NCBI GenBank assembly: GCA_036365145.1 | Contig: JAEOAD010000026.1 | Location: 3,167,501 to 3,231,500 of the forward strand | Source of the DNA: Orientallactaga sibirica | Taxonomy: Eukaryota > Chordata > Mammalia > Rodentia > Dipodidae | Direction: 5' to 3' | Length of the DNA stretch: 64,000 nucleotides | Shown here: positions 43,922 through 55,822 of the stretch, piece by piece | Numbering within the stretch: the stretch's first letter is position 1 | Layout: every line of letters starts with the position of its first letter | The notes under the pieces: generated by a model | Seen by the model: the letters and a program-made list of their open reading frames with translations, nothing else | Databases searched by the model: none | What the model was told of the DNA's origin: nothing | Translations under genes and position numbers: made by a program

Positions 43922-44069
43922 TAGGCCAGGCATGGTGGCGCACATCTTGAATCCCAGCACTTGGAAGGCAGAGGTAGGAGGATCGTTGCGAGTTCGAGGC
44001 CCCCCTGAAACTACATAGTGAATTTCGGGTCAGCCTGGGCTGCGTCTCCTTACCTTGAAAAAAAAAAAG
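43922..44069 (+). repeat. B1-type SINE
   Basis: Follows the older copy directly; full length. Confidence 0.92.
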
Positions 44070-44576
44070 GCTGGAAGCGATTGCCTACACCATGAAGGTC
44101 ATGGAAAGGACTCTCAGTGGGTGACAGGCATGCTCACGGTAACACAAGGTATGGAAGAGGGATCTGCATCATAAGAATTGCCACTCAGGGCACCCACTGG
44201 GCATTCAAGATCTACTTCCTGGGCCTCACCCCAAGTGTCCTGAAGCCTGGTTTGGCTGGGGCAAATGCTGTGATCATGTTTCACGAGGCTAAGTTTGTGT
44301 GCCCTGCAGGCGGGGTGCAATCCCAGCTCAGTGTTGACTGGCTTCCCGCCAGCTGTGTGACCCGGAGCCAGTGACATCTCTCCATGCCTCACCTGGAAAG
44401 TAAGTTTGACATTCACTGCTGCCCGGTCCCTGCTGTGAGGGTGGTGCAGAGTGACAGCAGGTGACAGCTGCTCTCACCGTGTGCCGGGATAGATACGAAC
44501 AGGGGCACAGTCCCGCCACAGGCAGCGTCCACACCATGGAAAAGCAGAAGAAGGCGGCCCTCCTAGCCAACACCAT

Positions 44577-44742
44577 GAGCCGGGTGTGGTGGCACACGCC
44601 TTTAATCCCAGCACTCAGGAGGCAGAGGTAGGAGGATCACCGTTTGTTTGAGGCCAGCATGAGACTACATAGTGAATTCCAGGTCAGCCTGGATTAGAGT
44701 GAAACCCTACCTGGAAAAAAACAAAACAAAACAAAAAAAAAA
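44577..44742 (+). repeat. B1-type SINE
   Basis: gagccgggtgtggtggcaca head, complete. Confidence 0.94.
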
Positions 44743-44851
44743 GAGAGGGAGAGAAAGAAATCAACACAGTGGACAGACCGTGACATGGCCAGACCATGGG
44801 GCACAGATCTCAATTATCAGAATGAATCGTGTCTAAAGAAGTCCTTTTTTA

Positions 44852-44998
44852 TGCTGGGCATGGTGACGCATGACTTTAATCCCAGCACTTGGGAGGCAGA
44901 GGTAGGAAGATCACCATGAGTTTGAGACTACATAGTGAATTCCATGTCAGCCTGGACTAGAATGAAACACTACCTCAAAAAACCAAAAAAAAAAAAAA

Positions 44999-45000
<2 letters not shown>
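44852..45000 (+). repeat. B1-type SINE, internally deleted
   Basis: Lacks the gttcgaggccaccct part (gagtttgagactacatagtg). Confidence 0.92.
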
Positions 45001-45075
<75 letters not shown>

Positions 45076-45077
45076 AA
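45001..45077 (+). repeat. (GAAA)n/(GA)n microsatellite
   Basis: Grown out of the A tail of the preceding B1. Confidence 0.95.
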
Positions 45078-45111
45078 TCCAAGGGACGAAAATCTATGGT
45101 GGACAAAAGCC

Positions 45112-45225
45112 CCAGTCCTGGAATTCACTCTGTAGTCAGTCCCAGGCTGGCGTCGAACTCACAGCGATCCTCCTACCTCAGCCTCCTGAGTATTGGGATC
45201 AAAGGCGTGCACCACCATGCCCAGC
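45112..45225 (-). repeat. B1-type SINE, tail side truncated
   Basis: Starts at tcctggaattcactctgtag. agccccagtc flanks both sides (near 45107 and 45230), a likely target duplication. Confidence 0.9.
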
Positions 45226-45672
45226 GAAAGAGCCCCAGTCTTTACACAGAACAAGCAACAATCCTGGCGGCCACAGTGGAGTGGCACAGGGGAGGAGAAA
45301 TGAGTGCCACCAACTTGCCATCGTTGTGAAACGACACACTGCTCACCATGGAGACATTCGAAAGGCTTCGGATTTCCCGGAACAGCCTCAGCTTGTAATT
45401 CACATGTGCGATTCACCCGTTTAAAGTGTGCAGTTCAGCGCTGGGGGTACAATCACAGGGTTTCGGGTACTTGCAGGCTGTCAGTACGAGGATGTTAGCG
45501 ATCTATCCTAGGGCATTTACATTGCCCCAAAGGCACCCTGCCCCCTTACGGATCAACCCCAATTTCCCTTGGCCTTCCAACCTCTGGCTGGTTCCTTCTC
45601 CACTGTCTGTTCCGGACACTCACTTCAGGGACAGATCCTCCAGCCTAGCTCCTTGTGAGAGTTTCATACTTC

Positions 45673-45793
45673 AGGGTTTTTTTTTTTTTTTAATTGCATT
45701 TACTTTTTTCTCTTTCTGGTGCTGGGCATAGAACCCGGGGCATCTCACACATCAGACAAGGGCTCTACCACTGACCTATATAGTCCCAGCCTC
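45673..45793 (-). repeat. ID-like SINE
   Basis: gctgggcatagaacccgggg, gggctctaccactgaccta; tRNA-like box B and box A read on the minus strand. Confidence 0.7.
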
Positions 45794-46250
45794 TAATACG
45801 TATTACTCATTTACCCTGATTTACCCTGGGGGCTGAGGGATACTCCAAGTCAAATTCACAGTCACACTGGGGACCCATCATGAATGGTGGGGGCCTGGAT
45901 GCACAGCTCTGCTACGCAAACCTGGGGGACACCCACTCTTCCTTTGCTCAGGGCTGCACATCCTGGCACGCCACTCTGACCACTTCTCAGGCAGCTCCTC
46001 CACCCTTCCCTTCCCGGAAGGCCACAGAGAATTATAGGAATCACACAGCGGAGGGGGTGGGGGAGGACTTGGGGCATGAGGGCAGGGGCAGAGGCCACCC
46101 ATGACAAGCCCTGAGAGTCGGGACAGGAACACTGCACAGAAGGGCTTTCCCCACCTCTCTCGGAGGCTGGCTGTGATAAGTCCACAAGGCAGGACCTAGC
46201 AGGCATTCCCTCCTCATCATCTCCAGCTAGGGAGAATTAAAAATGCACAG
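45794..46250. other. TPST2 5' intron, nothing recognised
   Basis: SINE-free. Confidence 0.5.
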
Positions 46251-46251
46251 C

Positions 46252-46319
46252 GAGCCGGGCTTGGTGGCGCACACCTTTAATCCCAGCACTCAGGACGCAG
46301 AGGTAGGAGGATCACCATG
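46252..46319 (+). repeat. B1-type SINE 5' half
   Basis: gagccgggcttggtggcgca to gtaggaggatcaccatg, then cut off by a reverse B1. Confidence 0.9.
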
Positions 46320-46487
46320 TTTTTTTTTTTTTTTTTTTGGGGGGAGGTTCTGAGGTAGGGTCTCACTCTAGTTCAGGCTGACCTGGAATTCACTATGTAG
46401 TCTCAGGGTGGCCTCGAACTCACAGCGACCCTCTTACCTCTGCCTCCTGAGTGCTGGGATTAAAGGCGTGCGCCACCACGCCCGGCT
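46320..46487 (-). repeat. B1-type SINE
   Basis: Full-length reverse copy; with the preceding half it forms a B1 inverted repeat. Confidence 0.93.
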
Positions 46488-46547
46488 TCACTGCAGAAAA
46501 CATCTTATCAGGGTTTCCTGTTCTTCCATCTCTAGCCAACACAGATG

Positions 46548-46762
46548 GGGCTCAGTTGGCAGAGTGCCTGCCCAGCATGAACAAGGCCCTGGGTTCAATC
46601 ACCAGCACCGCATAAACCAGACAGGTGGTATGGGCCTGCAAATCCCAGCACTTGGGAGGTGGAGGCAGGAGGATCAGGAGTTCAAGGTCATCCTTGGCTA
46701 CATAGCGAGTTCCAGGCCAGCCTGGAATACACGAGATCCTGTTTCTAATTAAATACATAACT
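46548..46762 (+). repeat. ID-B1 composite (B4-like) SINE
   Basis: ID-type head (ggctcagttggcagagtgcc, aaggccctgggttcaatcac) joined to a B1-type body (aaatcccagcacttgggagg). Confidence 0.8.
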
Positions 46763-47247
46763 GGAATGGAAAAAATGGTTTCTAAGCTTGCTGTGTAACT
46801 TGGGGACCTTGAGCTCTGAAATACACAGCCAACAGTGTCTATGGAGAAAGCGTCCACATGCAGAAGGGAAACTGGCCAGGGTGACACTGCCAAGGGTCCT
46901 CCCACACCTAGACTGGGGCCTTGCAAGCACCCTGTCACTCTAGCTGACTCTCCTTGTCCTCACACGGCCAGGCAGGAGGACCCCTGGCTACATATATGGC
47001 TTTGCATCCATGCACAGTACTGGCTGGGCCGTGGGCCATGTGACCCCATTGGACAGGACACCTCATGGCTGTGGGTCACAGATGCTGCACCTGAGAAATG
47101 AACATGACAGGAGCAGTAGGGCCCTACGCCTTTCCTGAGGAGCAGACTAGGTGCTCTACCCCCTACTATTACTGTTGTACTGTCATTGTCGTTACTACTG
47201 TCAGTACGGGCTGACTATCCCTCATCTTTGCAACTTTCCTCATTTAA

Positions 47248-47398
47248 TTTTTTGTTTTGTTTTGTTTTTTCAAGGTAGGGTCTTACTGTATGTAGTCCAG
47301 CCTGACCTGGAATTCACTATGTCATCTCAAGGTGGCCTGATCCACCTACCTCTGCTTCCCGAGGGCTGGGATTAAAGGCATGTGCCACCACACCCAGT
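47248..47398 (-). repeat. B1-type SINE
   Basis: Reverse copy with small losses in the centre. Confidence 0.92.
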
Positions 47399-47408
47399 TC
47401 ATTGGATT

Positions 47409-47628
47409 TAAAAAATATATTTATTTTTTTATTTGCCAGGAGAAAGAGGGGGAGGACCACCCGCTACTGCAAACAAACTTTAGACACGTGCGCCTCTTTG
47501 TGCATCCAGCTTTACATGGGTACTAGGGGATCAAACCCGGGCCTGTTAGGGTCTGAAAATTGCTGAAGGGAGACTCAGACAGGCCGGCCATCAGGCTTTG
47601 TAAGCAAGAGCCTTTAATGGCTCAGCCA
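47409..47628 (-). repeat. DIP-type SINE with internal insertion
   Basis: Reverse copy; about 50 foreign bases (tgttagggtctgaaaattgc on) sit between gggcc and atcaggctttgtaagc. Confidence 0.8.
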
Positions 47629-47742
47629 GCACATGGTGGGGCATGGGTCTGGAGTTTGTTTGCAGTGGCTGGAGGCCTTGGTGCACCCATCCCTCTCTCT
47701 ATGCTTCTTTCTCTCTCAAATAAATAAATAATAAATATTTTT
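47629..47742 (+). repeat. DIP-type SINE 3' half
   Basis: Starts gcacatggtggggcatgggt; tail caaataaataaataataa. Confidence 0.88.
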
Positions 47743-47751
47743 TAAAAATCA

Positions 47752-47908
47752 GATATCTGCCAAGCATGGTGGCGCATGCCTTTAATCCTAGCACTTGGGA
47801 GGCAGAGGTAGGAGGACTGCTGTGAGTTCGAGGCCAGCCTGAGACTACACAGTGAATTCCAGGTCAGCCTGGACTACAGCAAGACCCTACCTTGAAAAAC
47901 CAAAAACA
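47752..47908 (+). repeat. B1-type SINE
   Basis: aaaaatcag flanks both sides (about 47743 and 47909). Confidence 0.93.
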
Positions 47909-47911
47909 AAA

Positions 47912-49984
47912 ATCAGCAACCTGAGTTATTTCTGGTCCCTAGAGTTTGGGTGAAGAGCACTGAACCTGTCCGTGCAATGTGTCTCACGGAGAGCCCTTTG
48001 TAGGGTGTGCACGGCCCAGCGGACACAAGAGGGCACATTTAGACCTGGGCACTAGGGAGTCATGGCAGGTACCTGAGTGGGAGAGGAGGAGACCGACTTT
48101 GAAGTCAGTCCAAGTTGAAGTTGCCCAAGGCGGACAGCCAGTGCCCACCTACAGCTTACCTCTCTGTCCAGACTCTCCTAGAACTGCTGGGCAAAGGCAC
48201 AGCATGGCTCCCACACGCGGCAGCCCTGCCACTTCCAGCCTGCCCACTTCTTAGGTGCTAGCCAGGCTGGAGAGCTTGAGACAGTACACGTAGCCTCAGG
48301 GGCACACAAGGGAGGCCCAGGGGGCCTGGAGGGGGCCACACTCAGCCATGTGACCTTGGGGAAATTCCTGTCCCTCCCTGGGCTCTTGTCTGCCCATTTC
48401 TTCACTGTCTCTGTATCACAGGGGCAACTCAGGAAACAACGATGATGGGCTTCCATGGGCTGCACTCACGCTGGGGGTGGGCCGCCTGCAGTTCTGGTAG
48501 TGTACTCGTGGTGGGACCTGTCATTAAAATCTCATAGTTCTGGAAGCCAGTCCTACACCACTGTGTGAAATCTGACTTAGCTACTCAACTCACAGGACAC
48601 GCTCCAAGGGAGCAAGGAAAAAAGCCAGACCTGAAGGTATACACAGGAGGCTGAGGCAGGAAGATTGCCTCCTCCCTCTTTGCCAAGAGGTAGCCACTGG
48701 AGGTGGGGGTGGGGGTAGGGGTGATGTGAGAGTCCTCACACTGCTCCTCCTGAGAGACTGGCCAAATCCATACCCAAGTGCAAATCACACGGGCATCTCT
48801 CCTGGCCTCCCAGCCATGCACTCTTCCCTCCAGCCTCGGGACAACATGCCCCAAGGGTTGTCTATCAGGGGCTACTTGGCCTCCGGGGGACAGTGGCAAT
48901 GCCTGGGGACAGCTTTGGTTGTCACAACTAGGGGACAGGAAGGGAAGAGGCCCAGGGTGCTGCTCAATGCTTTACACTGCCCAGCCCCCATCCCAGAGAA
49001 TCACCCGGTGCCAACCTCAGCCCCTCACAGGCTCAGTGGCGGGGTCATTCTGCACCAGCTCCTTCTACGCCAGTCTGTCAACCTCACCAGCCTGGAGCCA
49101 CACTGGTGAACTGGGGCACAGCTGTGCTTGACAAGGGAGCATGGGCCAAGTCCTGCAAGTCCCCCAGGGCCTCCACCCCAGACACCCAAGCACCTCTTAG
49201 GGATGACTAAGATCTTCCTGCTGCGCATTTACGCTCCTCTGTCTTAGATTCACGACCCACCCAGCATGAAGGGACATGCTCTTGCATGTGACGGGCACCC
49301 TGGGAGCTACCTGGGCCAGAGCCAGCGGCTCTGAACAGCAACAGCCCCAGACAGCCACAGCCTGCGGTGTCCCCACATTCTCCCACGCCCCCAGCAACCT
49401 GTGCACCCAACTGTGGACTGCCCGGCGCTACCACCTTCACCAAGCTGACAACTGCTCCCATTTGCCAGAGGCAGAGACGGAGGCCAAAGGAGACCTGGAG
49501 AATTCAGTCAGGGTGTCAATCAACTCCCAGCCCTGTGTAGGCTCTCACTTCTAGGACTGGACAAGAGAGGGTCCTCTGTGCCACCTAGCCTACCTAGCCA
49601 TTCCAGCTATTTGAGCTGCAAGAAAACGGAGCAACCCGGCAAAGGACGAAGTGTTCTGAGGAAGGAGACAATCCTGGCGGCTGAGTTATCTAGATGTCAC
49701 CAGCCAGATAGCCCTGTGTCTGTCCACACGTGTCCAGTCATGCAGGACGGGGACCAGATGTGTGCAGGTCAAACCTGCCCACCATGAGTACCACTTGACC
49801 CAAGGCAGTGTGTCAGGACGCCTGGCCCCACAGCTGGTGGGACTCCAGCTCTGTTCTCTGCAACATGGCCCAACCTCAGGCTCCTCCCCTGGAGGCTCCC
49901 AGCACTTGAGGGCAGTCAACAAACACCAGCCCCCATGTAGAGCCACGGCTGGTTTGGTGGCCCCTGGCCTCATGGCTTCTGAAT
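47912..49984. other. TPST2 5' intron, 2 kb without SINEs
   Basis: No exon recognised. Contains a G-rich run at 48697-48724. Confidence 0.5.
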
Positions 49985-49985
49985 A

Positions 49986-50170
49986 CTAGGTCCCTAGGAG
50001 GTGGCAGTTTGGGAGGTGGAACCTTGCTGGAGGAGGTGTGCTGCTGAGAGTGGGCTTTGCGGTGTCAGAGCTCCCCTCACTCTCCTGCTGCTGTTTTCCA
50101 CCTGCTGTGGCAGAGGTGATGCCCAGCCTCTGCTCGTGCCATGCATGGAGCTTCCCCTCAAGACTGTAAA
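49986..50170 (+). mobile_element. LTR-like fragment, same family as 53825-54163
   Basis: gtggcagtttgggaggtgga, ctcctgctgctgttttccac and catgcatggagcttcccctc parallel the element at 53.9 kb in the same order. Confidence 0.5.
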
Positions 50171-50197
50171 ACAAAAAACAAAAAAAAAAAAACTTGG

Positions 50198-50408
50198 GGG
50201 GGTGCTGGAGAAATTGCTTAGTGGTTAAGACACTTGCTTGCAAAGCCAAAGGACCCAGGTTCAATTACCCAGGACTCAGGTAAGCCAGATGCACATGGGG
50301 ACACATGCATCTGGAATTCATCTGCAGCAGCTAGAGGCCATGGCAACCTATTCTCATTCTCTCTCTCTCTGCCTATTTCTCTCTCTCTTAAATAAAGAAA
50401 AATATTTT
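50198..50408 (+). repeat. DIP-type SINE
   Basis: Head gtgctggagaaattgcttag; full length. Confidence 0.92.
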
Positions 50409-50420
50409 AAAAAAACTTTT

Positions 50421-50643
50421 GAGTTGGAGAGATGGCTTAGTGGTTAAGGCGTTTGCCTACGAAGCCTAAGGACCCACTGTTCGATCTCTCTTCAGATCCC
50501 ATGTAAGCCAGACACACAAAAGGTGAGGCAAGCACAAGGTCACACATGCCCATGAGATGGCGCAAGCATCTGGAGTTAAATTGCGGTGGTTGAGGCCCTA
50601 GCACACCAATTCTCTCTCTGTGTCTCTCTCTTAAAAAAAAAAA
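50421..50643 (+). repeat. DIP-type SINE with caagcacaaggtcacacatg insertion
   Basis: About 40 extra bases between the acccatgtaagccaga and ctggagtt blocks; compare 52861-53103. Confidence 0.9.
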
Positions 50644-50712
50644 AACCTTCCTCCCATCAGCTGCTTTTGGCACTTTGTGCCAGCAACAAAAAAGCTAACT
50701 ACAACAGTTTAC

Positions 50713-50934
50713 TTCTTTTTTAAAATTTTTATTTATTTATTACAGACAGAGAGAGAAGGGAGAGAGACAGGAGGAAGAAGAGAAGGGGCATGCCAGGGCC
50801 ACTAGCCACTGCAAACAAACTCTAGATGCATGTGCCACCATGTGCATGTGGCTTACATGGGACCTGGAGAATCAAACCTGGGTCCCAAGGCTTCACAGGC
50901 AAGCATCTTAACCACTAAGCCATCTCCAGCTCCA
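50713..50934 (-). repeat. DIP-type SINE
   Basis: Reverse copy, full length. Confidence 0.93.
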
Positions 50935-50940
50935 ACAGTT

Positions 50941-51019
50941 TGCTTCTCTTCTCTCTTCTCCCCTTTTCCCCTTTTCTTTTCTTTTCTTTTCTTTTCTTTC
51001 TTTTCTTTTCTTTTCTTTT
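50941..51019 (-). repeat. (TTTTC)n tract
   Basis: Pyrimidine run of TTTTC units that blends into the next B1 fragment. Confidence 0.92.
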
Positions 51020-51092
51020 ATTTTTGTTTTTCAAGGTCGGGTCTCACTCTAGCCCAAGCAAACACTCTTGCCACTGAGCCACACCCCACCCA
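51020..51092 (-). repeat. B1 and ID-like fragments
   Basis: tcaaggtcgggtctcactct, then ctcttgccactgagccacac. Confidence 0.6.
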
Positions 51093-51095
51093 CTT

Positions 51096-51361
51096 AAAAA
51101 ATTTTTTTAATTATTTTATTTATTTTTGGAGAAAGGCACAGAGAGAGACACAGAGAGGGAGACACATAGAGAATGGGCGTGCCAGCAGTCTCTCAGCTGC
51201 TGCGAATGAAATCCAGATGTGTGCGCCCCCTTGTGGTCAAGTGTGGCATTGCACCCTTGTATCACTTTGCATCTGGCTAAACGTGGGACCTGGAGATTGG
51301 AACCAGCGTTCTTAGGCTTAGGAGGCAGGCGCCTTAACCGCTAAGCCATCTCTCCAGCCCC
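51096..51361 (-). repeat. DIP-type SINE, long subtype with CTCF-like core
   Basis: Minus strand tgaccacaagggggcgcac at 51239-51221. cacccactt at 51087-51095 and 51363-51371 is the target duplication. Confidence 0.94.
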
Positions 51362-51404
51362 TCACCCACTTCTTACTTTTTATTTTGAAAGAGAACCTCA
51401 CTAA

Positions 51405-51569
51405 GCCGGGCATGGTGGCGCACGCCTTTAATCCCAGCACTCTGGAAGCAGAGGTAGGAGGATCACTGAGAGTTCGAGGCCACCCTGAGACTACATAGTG
51501 AATTCCAGGTCAGCCTGAGCTAAAGTGAGACCCTACCTCAAAAACCAAAAAAAAAAAAAAAAAAGAGAG
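51405..51569 (+). repeat. B1-type SINE with perfect target duplication
   Basis: agagaacctcactaa at 51390-51404 and 51570-51584 (15 bp). Confidence 0.96.
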
Positions 51570-51589
51570 AGAGAACCTCACTAAACTAC

Positions 51590-51688
51590 ACAGTCTGGCC
51601 TTGAACTTCCCCCTCTGCAGCCCAGGCAGACCTTGAACCCTCCTGCCTATCTCAGGCTGAAAATTAGACTTGTGCCACTACACATGGA
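51590..51688 (-). repeat. Old B1-like SINE fragment
   Basis: ggccttgaacttccccctct, gacttgtgccactacacat. Confidence 0.6.
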
Positions 51689-51702
51689 GGATCAATGACT
51701 TT

Positions 51703-51921
51703 TTAAAAATTATTTATCTATCTATTTGAGAGTGAAAAAGAGAAAGTGGCAGATAGAGAAAGAGAACGGGCACACCAGAGTCTCCAGCCACTGCAAAGGA
51801 ACTCCAGATGCATGCGCCACCTTGTGCATCTGGCTTACGTGGGACCTGGGGAATCCAACCAAACCTGGGTCCTTAGGCTTTGCAGACAAGCACCTTAACC
51901 TTAGAGCCATCTCTCCAACCC
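51703..51921 (-). repeat. DIP-type SINE
   Basis: Reverse copy, full length. Confidence 0.92.
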
Positions 51922-52344
51922 AAAGCAATGATTGTTTTTTAAGGCTCAAAATTCCTGGCCCCTCCTCTTGCTGATCAAATGGTGGCCCGTACAATGATGT
52001 ACCACACATCAAACAAGATATGCCTGGTTCAGAATATGAACAGAGCTCAGAGGGATCATGAAGGACAGTCACGACCCAACAGTGAACAAGCACGAGAAAG
52101 GGCCCCAACCTCATTTTCCACCCAGGAAACGGCTGGAGGTGGGGGAGGGTATGCTGCAGGATCCACACATCTCAGTGACTAAACAAAGCGGAAAACAACA
52201 GTGAACCCTGGCAAGGAGGCCACGACACAAAGGGAACTTTCAGCTCCGTAATGGGAGGGGAACCCAGCACAGGCCCTGTGAACAAGTCTATAGCTTCAGA
52301 TGCATTCTGAACCCCTTCTCTGCGATCTGGAAGGTCCCTGGCCA

Positions 52345-52541
52345 CTGGAGCTGGAAAGATGGCTTAGCAGCCTGCAAAGCCAAAGGACCCAGGTTCAATT
52401 CCCCAGTACTTACGTAAAGACAGAGGCACAGTGGCACATGCATCCAGAGTTTGTTTGCAGTGGCCAGAGGCCCTGGTGCCCCCATTCAGAGTCTCTCACT
52501 CCCTGTCTCTCTTCTGATTGCAAATAAGTAAATAAAAAGCA
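52345..52541 (+). repeat. DIP-type SINE
   Basis: Head ggagctggaaagatggctta with a 14-bp loss just after it. Confidence 0.9.
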
Positions 52542-52549
52542 TTTTTAAA

Positions 52550-52618
52550 AATACCCATTCCCTCTCTCGTTCTCTCAAATACATACATAAATTAAATATA
52601 TTAAAAATATTTTTAAAA
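52550..52618 (+). repeat. DIP-type SINE tail fragment
   Basis: cccattccctctctcgttct then caaatacatacataaatt. Confidence 0.65.
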
Positions 52619-52626
52619 GGGGGGGG

Positions 52627-52856
52627 GCCTGGAGAGATGGCTTACGGTTAAGGCGTTTGCCTGTAAAGCCAAAGGATCCTGCTTCTATTCTCCTGAACCC
52701 ACGTAAGCCAGATGCACAAGGGGCGCATACGTCTGGAGTTTGTTCGCAGTGGCTAGAGGCCCTGGAATGCCCATTCTCTCTCTCTCTCTCTGCCTCTTTC
52801 TCTCTCTCTCAAATAAATAAATAAATAAATAATATTAAAAATATTAAAAGAAATAA
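52627..52856 (+). repeat. DIP-type SINE
   Basis: Core cacaaggggcgcatacg, one G short of the CTCF-like form. Confidence 0.93.
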
Positions 52857-52860
52857 ACCT

Positions 52861-53103
52861 GGGCTGGAGAGATGGCTTAGTGGTTAAGGCCCTTACCTGC
52901 AAAGCCTAAGAATTCATGTTCAAATCTCCAGGTCCCACGTAAGTCAGAAGCATAGTGATGCAAGCATACAATGTCGCACATGCGCACAAAGGGGACGCAC
53001 GTGTCTGGAGTTCATCTGTAATGGCTGAAGGCCCTGGCATGCCCACTCTCACTTTCTCTCTCTCTCTCTAATAAATAAATAAGTAACATATTTTAAAAAA
53101 TAA
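52861..53103 (+). repeat. DIP-type SINE with caagcatacaatgtcgcaca insertion
   Basis: Same subtype as 50421-50643. Confidence 0.9.
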
Positions 53104-53824
53104 ACCTGTCAGCACTGAAGCAATGTCACTGTCCAGGGTGCTTGCCACCCACACCCTTCTCCTGGCTGCTATTAAGGGATACATAAGCCCCCATTTATTC
53201 CCTGCCAGGGCACCAGAACATAGCAGTGGCAGACACTGTGGTCTGTGATCATTTCACCCACATCCCGGTGCCTGCTGGCACAGACCCCCAGTCTCACACC
53301 CCATAAACAGCCTGACATCAGAGGCCACAGGGGCTGTCTGCCTGTCTTTCCTCACACACACTCCAGGGTAGAGGGACGCTTGCAAGATTTTTCCTTCTGT
53401 GGTGCCAAATGCCAACATTCTGGACCAGGTATTGGCTGTGTCCTATGCTTGTCCCCTCCCTGCAGGCTCTTGCAGGCTGAGGATCCCGGGGCCTTCTGCT
53501 GGGGGTGGACCCACTCTCCTCCCAGGCTCTACTTGCACTGGGGGGGGGGTCCTTTTATCTCAAGCCTTAAACCGTGTAGGTGCCCCAACCCCACCAAGCT
53601 GCAAGTCACTGCTGACCTCTTCAAGACAGGACCAGAAGCTGCCAGTGTCACTCGACTCGCAACATGGTGTGCTGGCACCCACTTCTTACCAACCCTGCCC
53701 CACGTGACCTGCTCAGCGTGACCACATGGAGTCAAGGCCATGGCCCTCCTCGGTTCTGAAACCTCCCATTTTCCCTCAGGAAAGCCAGTCCTTGTGTGCC
53801 GTCCAGGCTACTGCACCCCTTCTG

Positions 53825-54163
53825 TGGTGGTATGATTCAGGGGTCCCCCATAAACTGAAGTGTTCTGAATGCTAGGCTCCTGGCTGGTGGCAATTTGGGA
53901 ACTGGAGCCTCTGTATTATTGGGGGCGGGCTAATGGGTGTTATAGCCAGCTTCCCCTTGCCAGAGTATGGCACATTCTCCTGCTGCTACTGTCCACCTGA
54001 TGATGTTGGCCAGGAGGTGGTGTCCACCCTCTGCTCATGCCATTGTTTCCCCTTGCCATCATGGAGCTTCCCCTCTAGTCTAGAAGCCAAAATAAACCCT
54101 TTTCTCCTACAAGCTGCTACTGGTTGAGTGTTTTCTGCCAGCAACCAGAAGCTAACTGCAACA
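53825..54163 (+). mobile_element. Probable solo LTR or other non-coding retroelement
   Basis: Begins tgtggtggtatgattcaggg, carries a late AATAAA (ccaaaataaacccttttctc) and ends near gctaactgcaaca. TG and CA ends plus the poly(A) signal suggest an LTR, perhaps of the rodent MaLR kind. No coding frame. Confidence 0.5.
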
Positions 54164-55040
54164 CCTCACCTCTCTCTAGCGGCCCCTACCTACCTCACAC
54201 TCTCTCCCCCACGGTGACCCCTCGCTGTGCCTTAAGCACACAGCAGCCTCCTCAGGCCGGTGTAGCAGTGTCCCCACTGCCTAGCTGTCTGCCAGTATCC
54301 ATCCGACTTACTCTCCAGACACCATAACCTGCTCTCTCTAACCCACACGATAGCCCCTGCCCAACCCGTGCATCCCCCAGCACCAGCAGCCCTCACCCAC
54401 ATCACAGAAGTGCCTTGTGGGATTCCGCATTCCCAGCAAGTGCCCAATAAACACTGCTGAGAATTCTTGCTCTGCACCTGGTCTCAGGTCCCATGACCTC
54501 ACCATCCCTCAGCCCCCAACCAGGAAATGCAGGGTCCCCTTGGACTCTCCACGGCATGCCTCTGCCCCACACAGCCTGTGCTCAGCATGTACTCGGAGCT
54601 CGTCCCTGCCCCTACTGCCCTGTGAGAACCAGCCAGGGCCCAGTGCCTGTGCCCACCATCTCTTCATAAGCCCAACCCAGGTACCCACTTCCTGTGCGCT
54701 GTCCTCCCCCACCGGACTCCTGAGACTCAGTCACTTCCCTCCATCACCAGGGTGCAGTCCTCCTGCCACCCCTCACCCGTTCTCTGCAAGCTGTGTCCAC
54801 GTCACTCCCTGATCCAGGTTCCTCACTGTACCATTTTCAGGATCCAATCTCCCATGTGGCTGGCACTCCAGTCTTAGGCCCCTCTAACAGCCCCAAGGTG
54901 CCACGCACCTTTCTCCCTGGCTCACTCAGGTGTGGACAGGTGGCCCAGGCCTGGCCAATCACAGCTCTGCATCTCCAGGTCACAGCAGTGGCTGAAGGAT
55001 GGATACAAGACTCTACTAGGCAGGCTGAAAAGTGCCACGG
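54164..55040. other. TPST2 5' intron, nothing recognised
   Basis: C-rich, SINE-free. Confidence 0.5.
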
Positions 55041-55048
55041 GATCCTCT

Positions 55049-55073
55049 GGGGGTGGGGTGGGGTGGGGTGGGG
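55049..55073 (+). other. G-quadruplex-type run
   Basis: Five runs of four or five G separated by single T bases. Confidence 0.85.
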
Positions 55074-55479
55074 AGAGTAAGCAAGTCTGTAGGCCTGAGC
55101 AGAGCCAATTCAACAGACAGTGCCACCAGACACAGGTGCAGAGCCCAGAGGCCACACTGTGGAGCCAGCCGCACCTGAAGCCACCTCCAGCCTGGACGTC
55201 TCAGATCCAGGAGCTGACACATTTGTCTCTTGAACTCTGTGAAAGCCACGGTTTCTGTCTCTGGTCATCTAAAGTCCAGGCTACCCACGTGTCCTCCCCC
55301 AGCTTGTCCCTGGGCTGCTTGTGACCACCCTAAGTTTCTTCAGGAAACCTAGACATACTCACACAAGATTAAGTAAAGCCCAGTCCCCCAAGCCTTCCCT
55401 TCTCCATGGTAACTGCTCCTGGCCCCACCATGGCCCATAACCTCAATGAGACAGAGGGGCTGGGCAGGTACTTTATTTT

Positions 55480-55567
55480 GCCTGCCTGCCTTCTTTCTTT
55501 CCGTCCTTCTCTCCATCCCTCTTTCTGCCTCTCTCCTTCCTTCCCTCCCCGCCTTCCTCTTTCTTTC
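55480..55567 (-). repeat. Pyrimidine-rich tract
   Basis: CCTT/CTTT-like units, low complexity. Confidence 0.85.
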
Positions 55568-55822
55568 ACACTTAGCACACCCACAGGCATTCATCTGTTC
55601 ACCTATTTTCTGAAGCCACTTCACTGCCTGCCAGGTTGTGCACACATCAAGGAGCAGTGGAAACATCAGATGTTACCAGAAAACAGACCCAAGTTGGAAC
55701 TCCTGACCTATTTGCTGGGTGACCTTAAGCAGATCACTTCCCCTCTTTGGGCTTTTTCTCTTTCTCTCCCCTCGCCCACCCTTCTCTCTCTTCTAAACAG
55801 GAGAGCAGATAAAAACACATTA

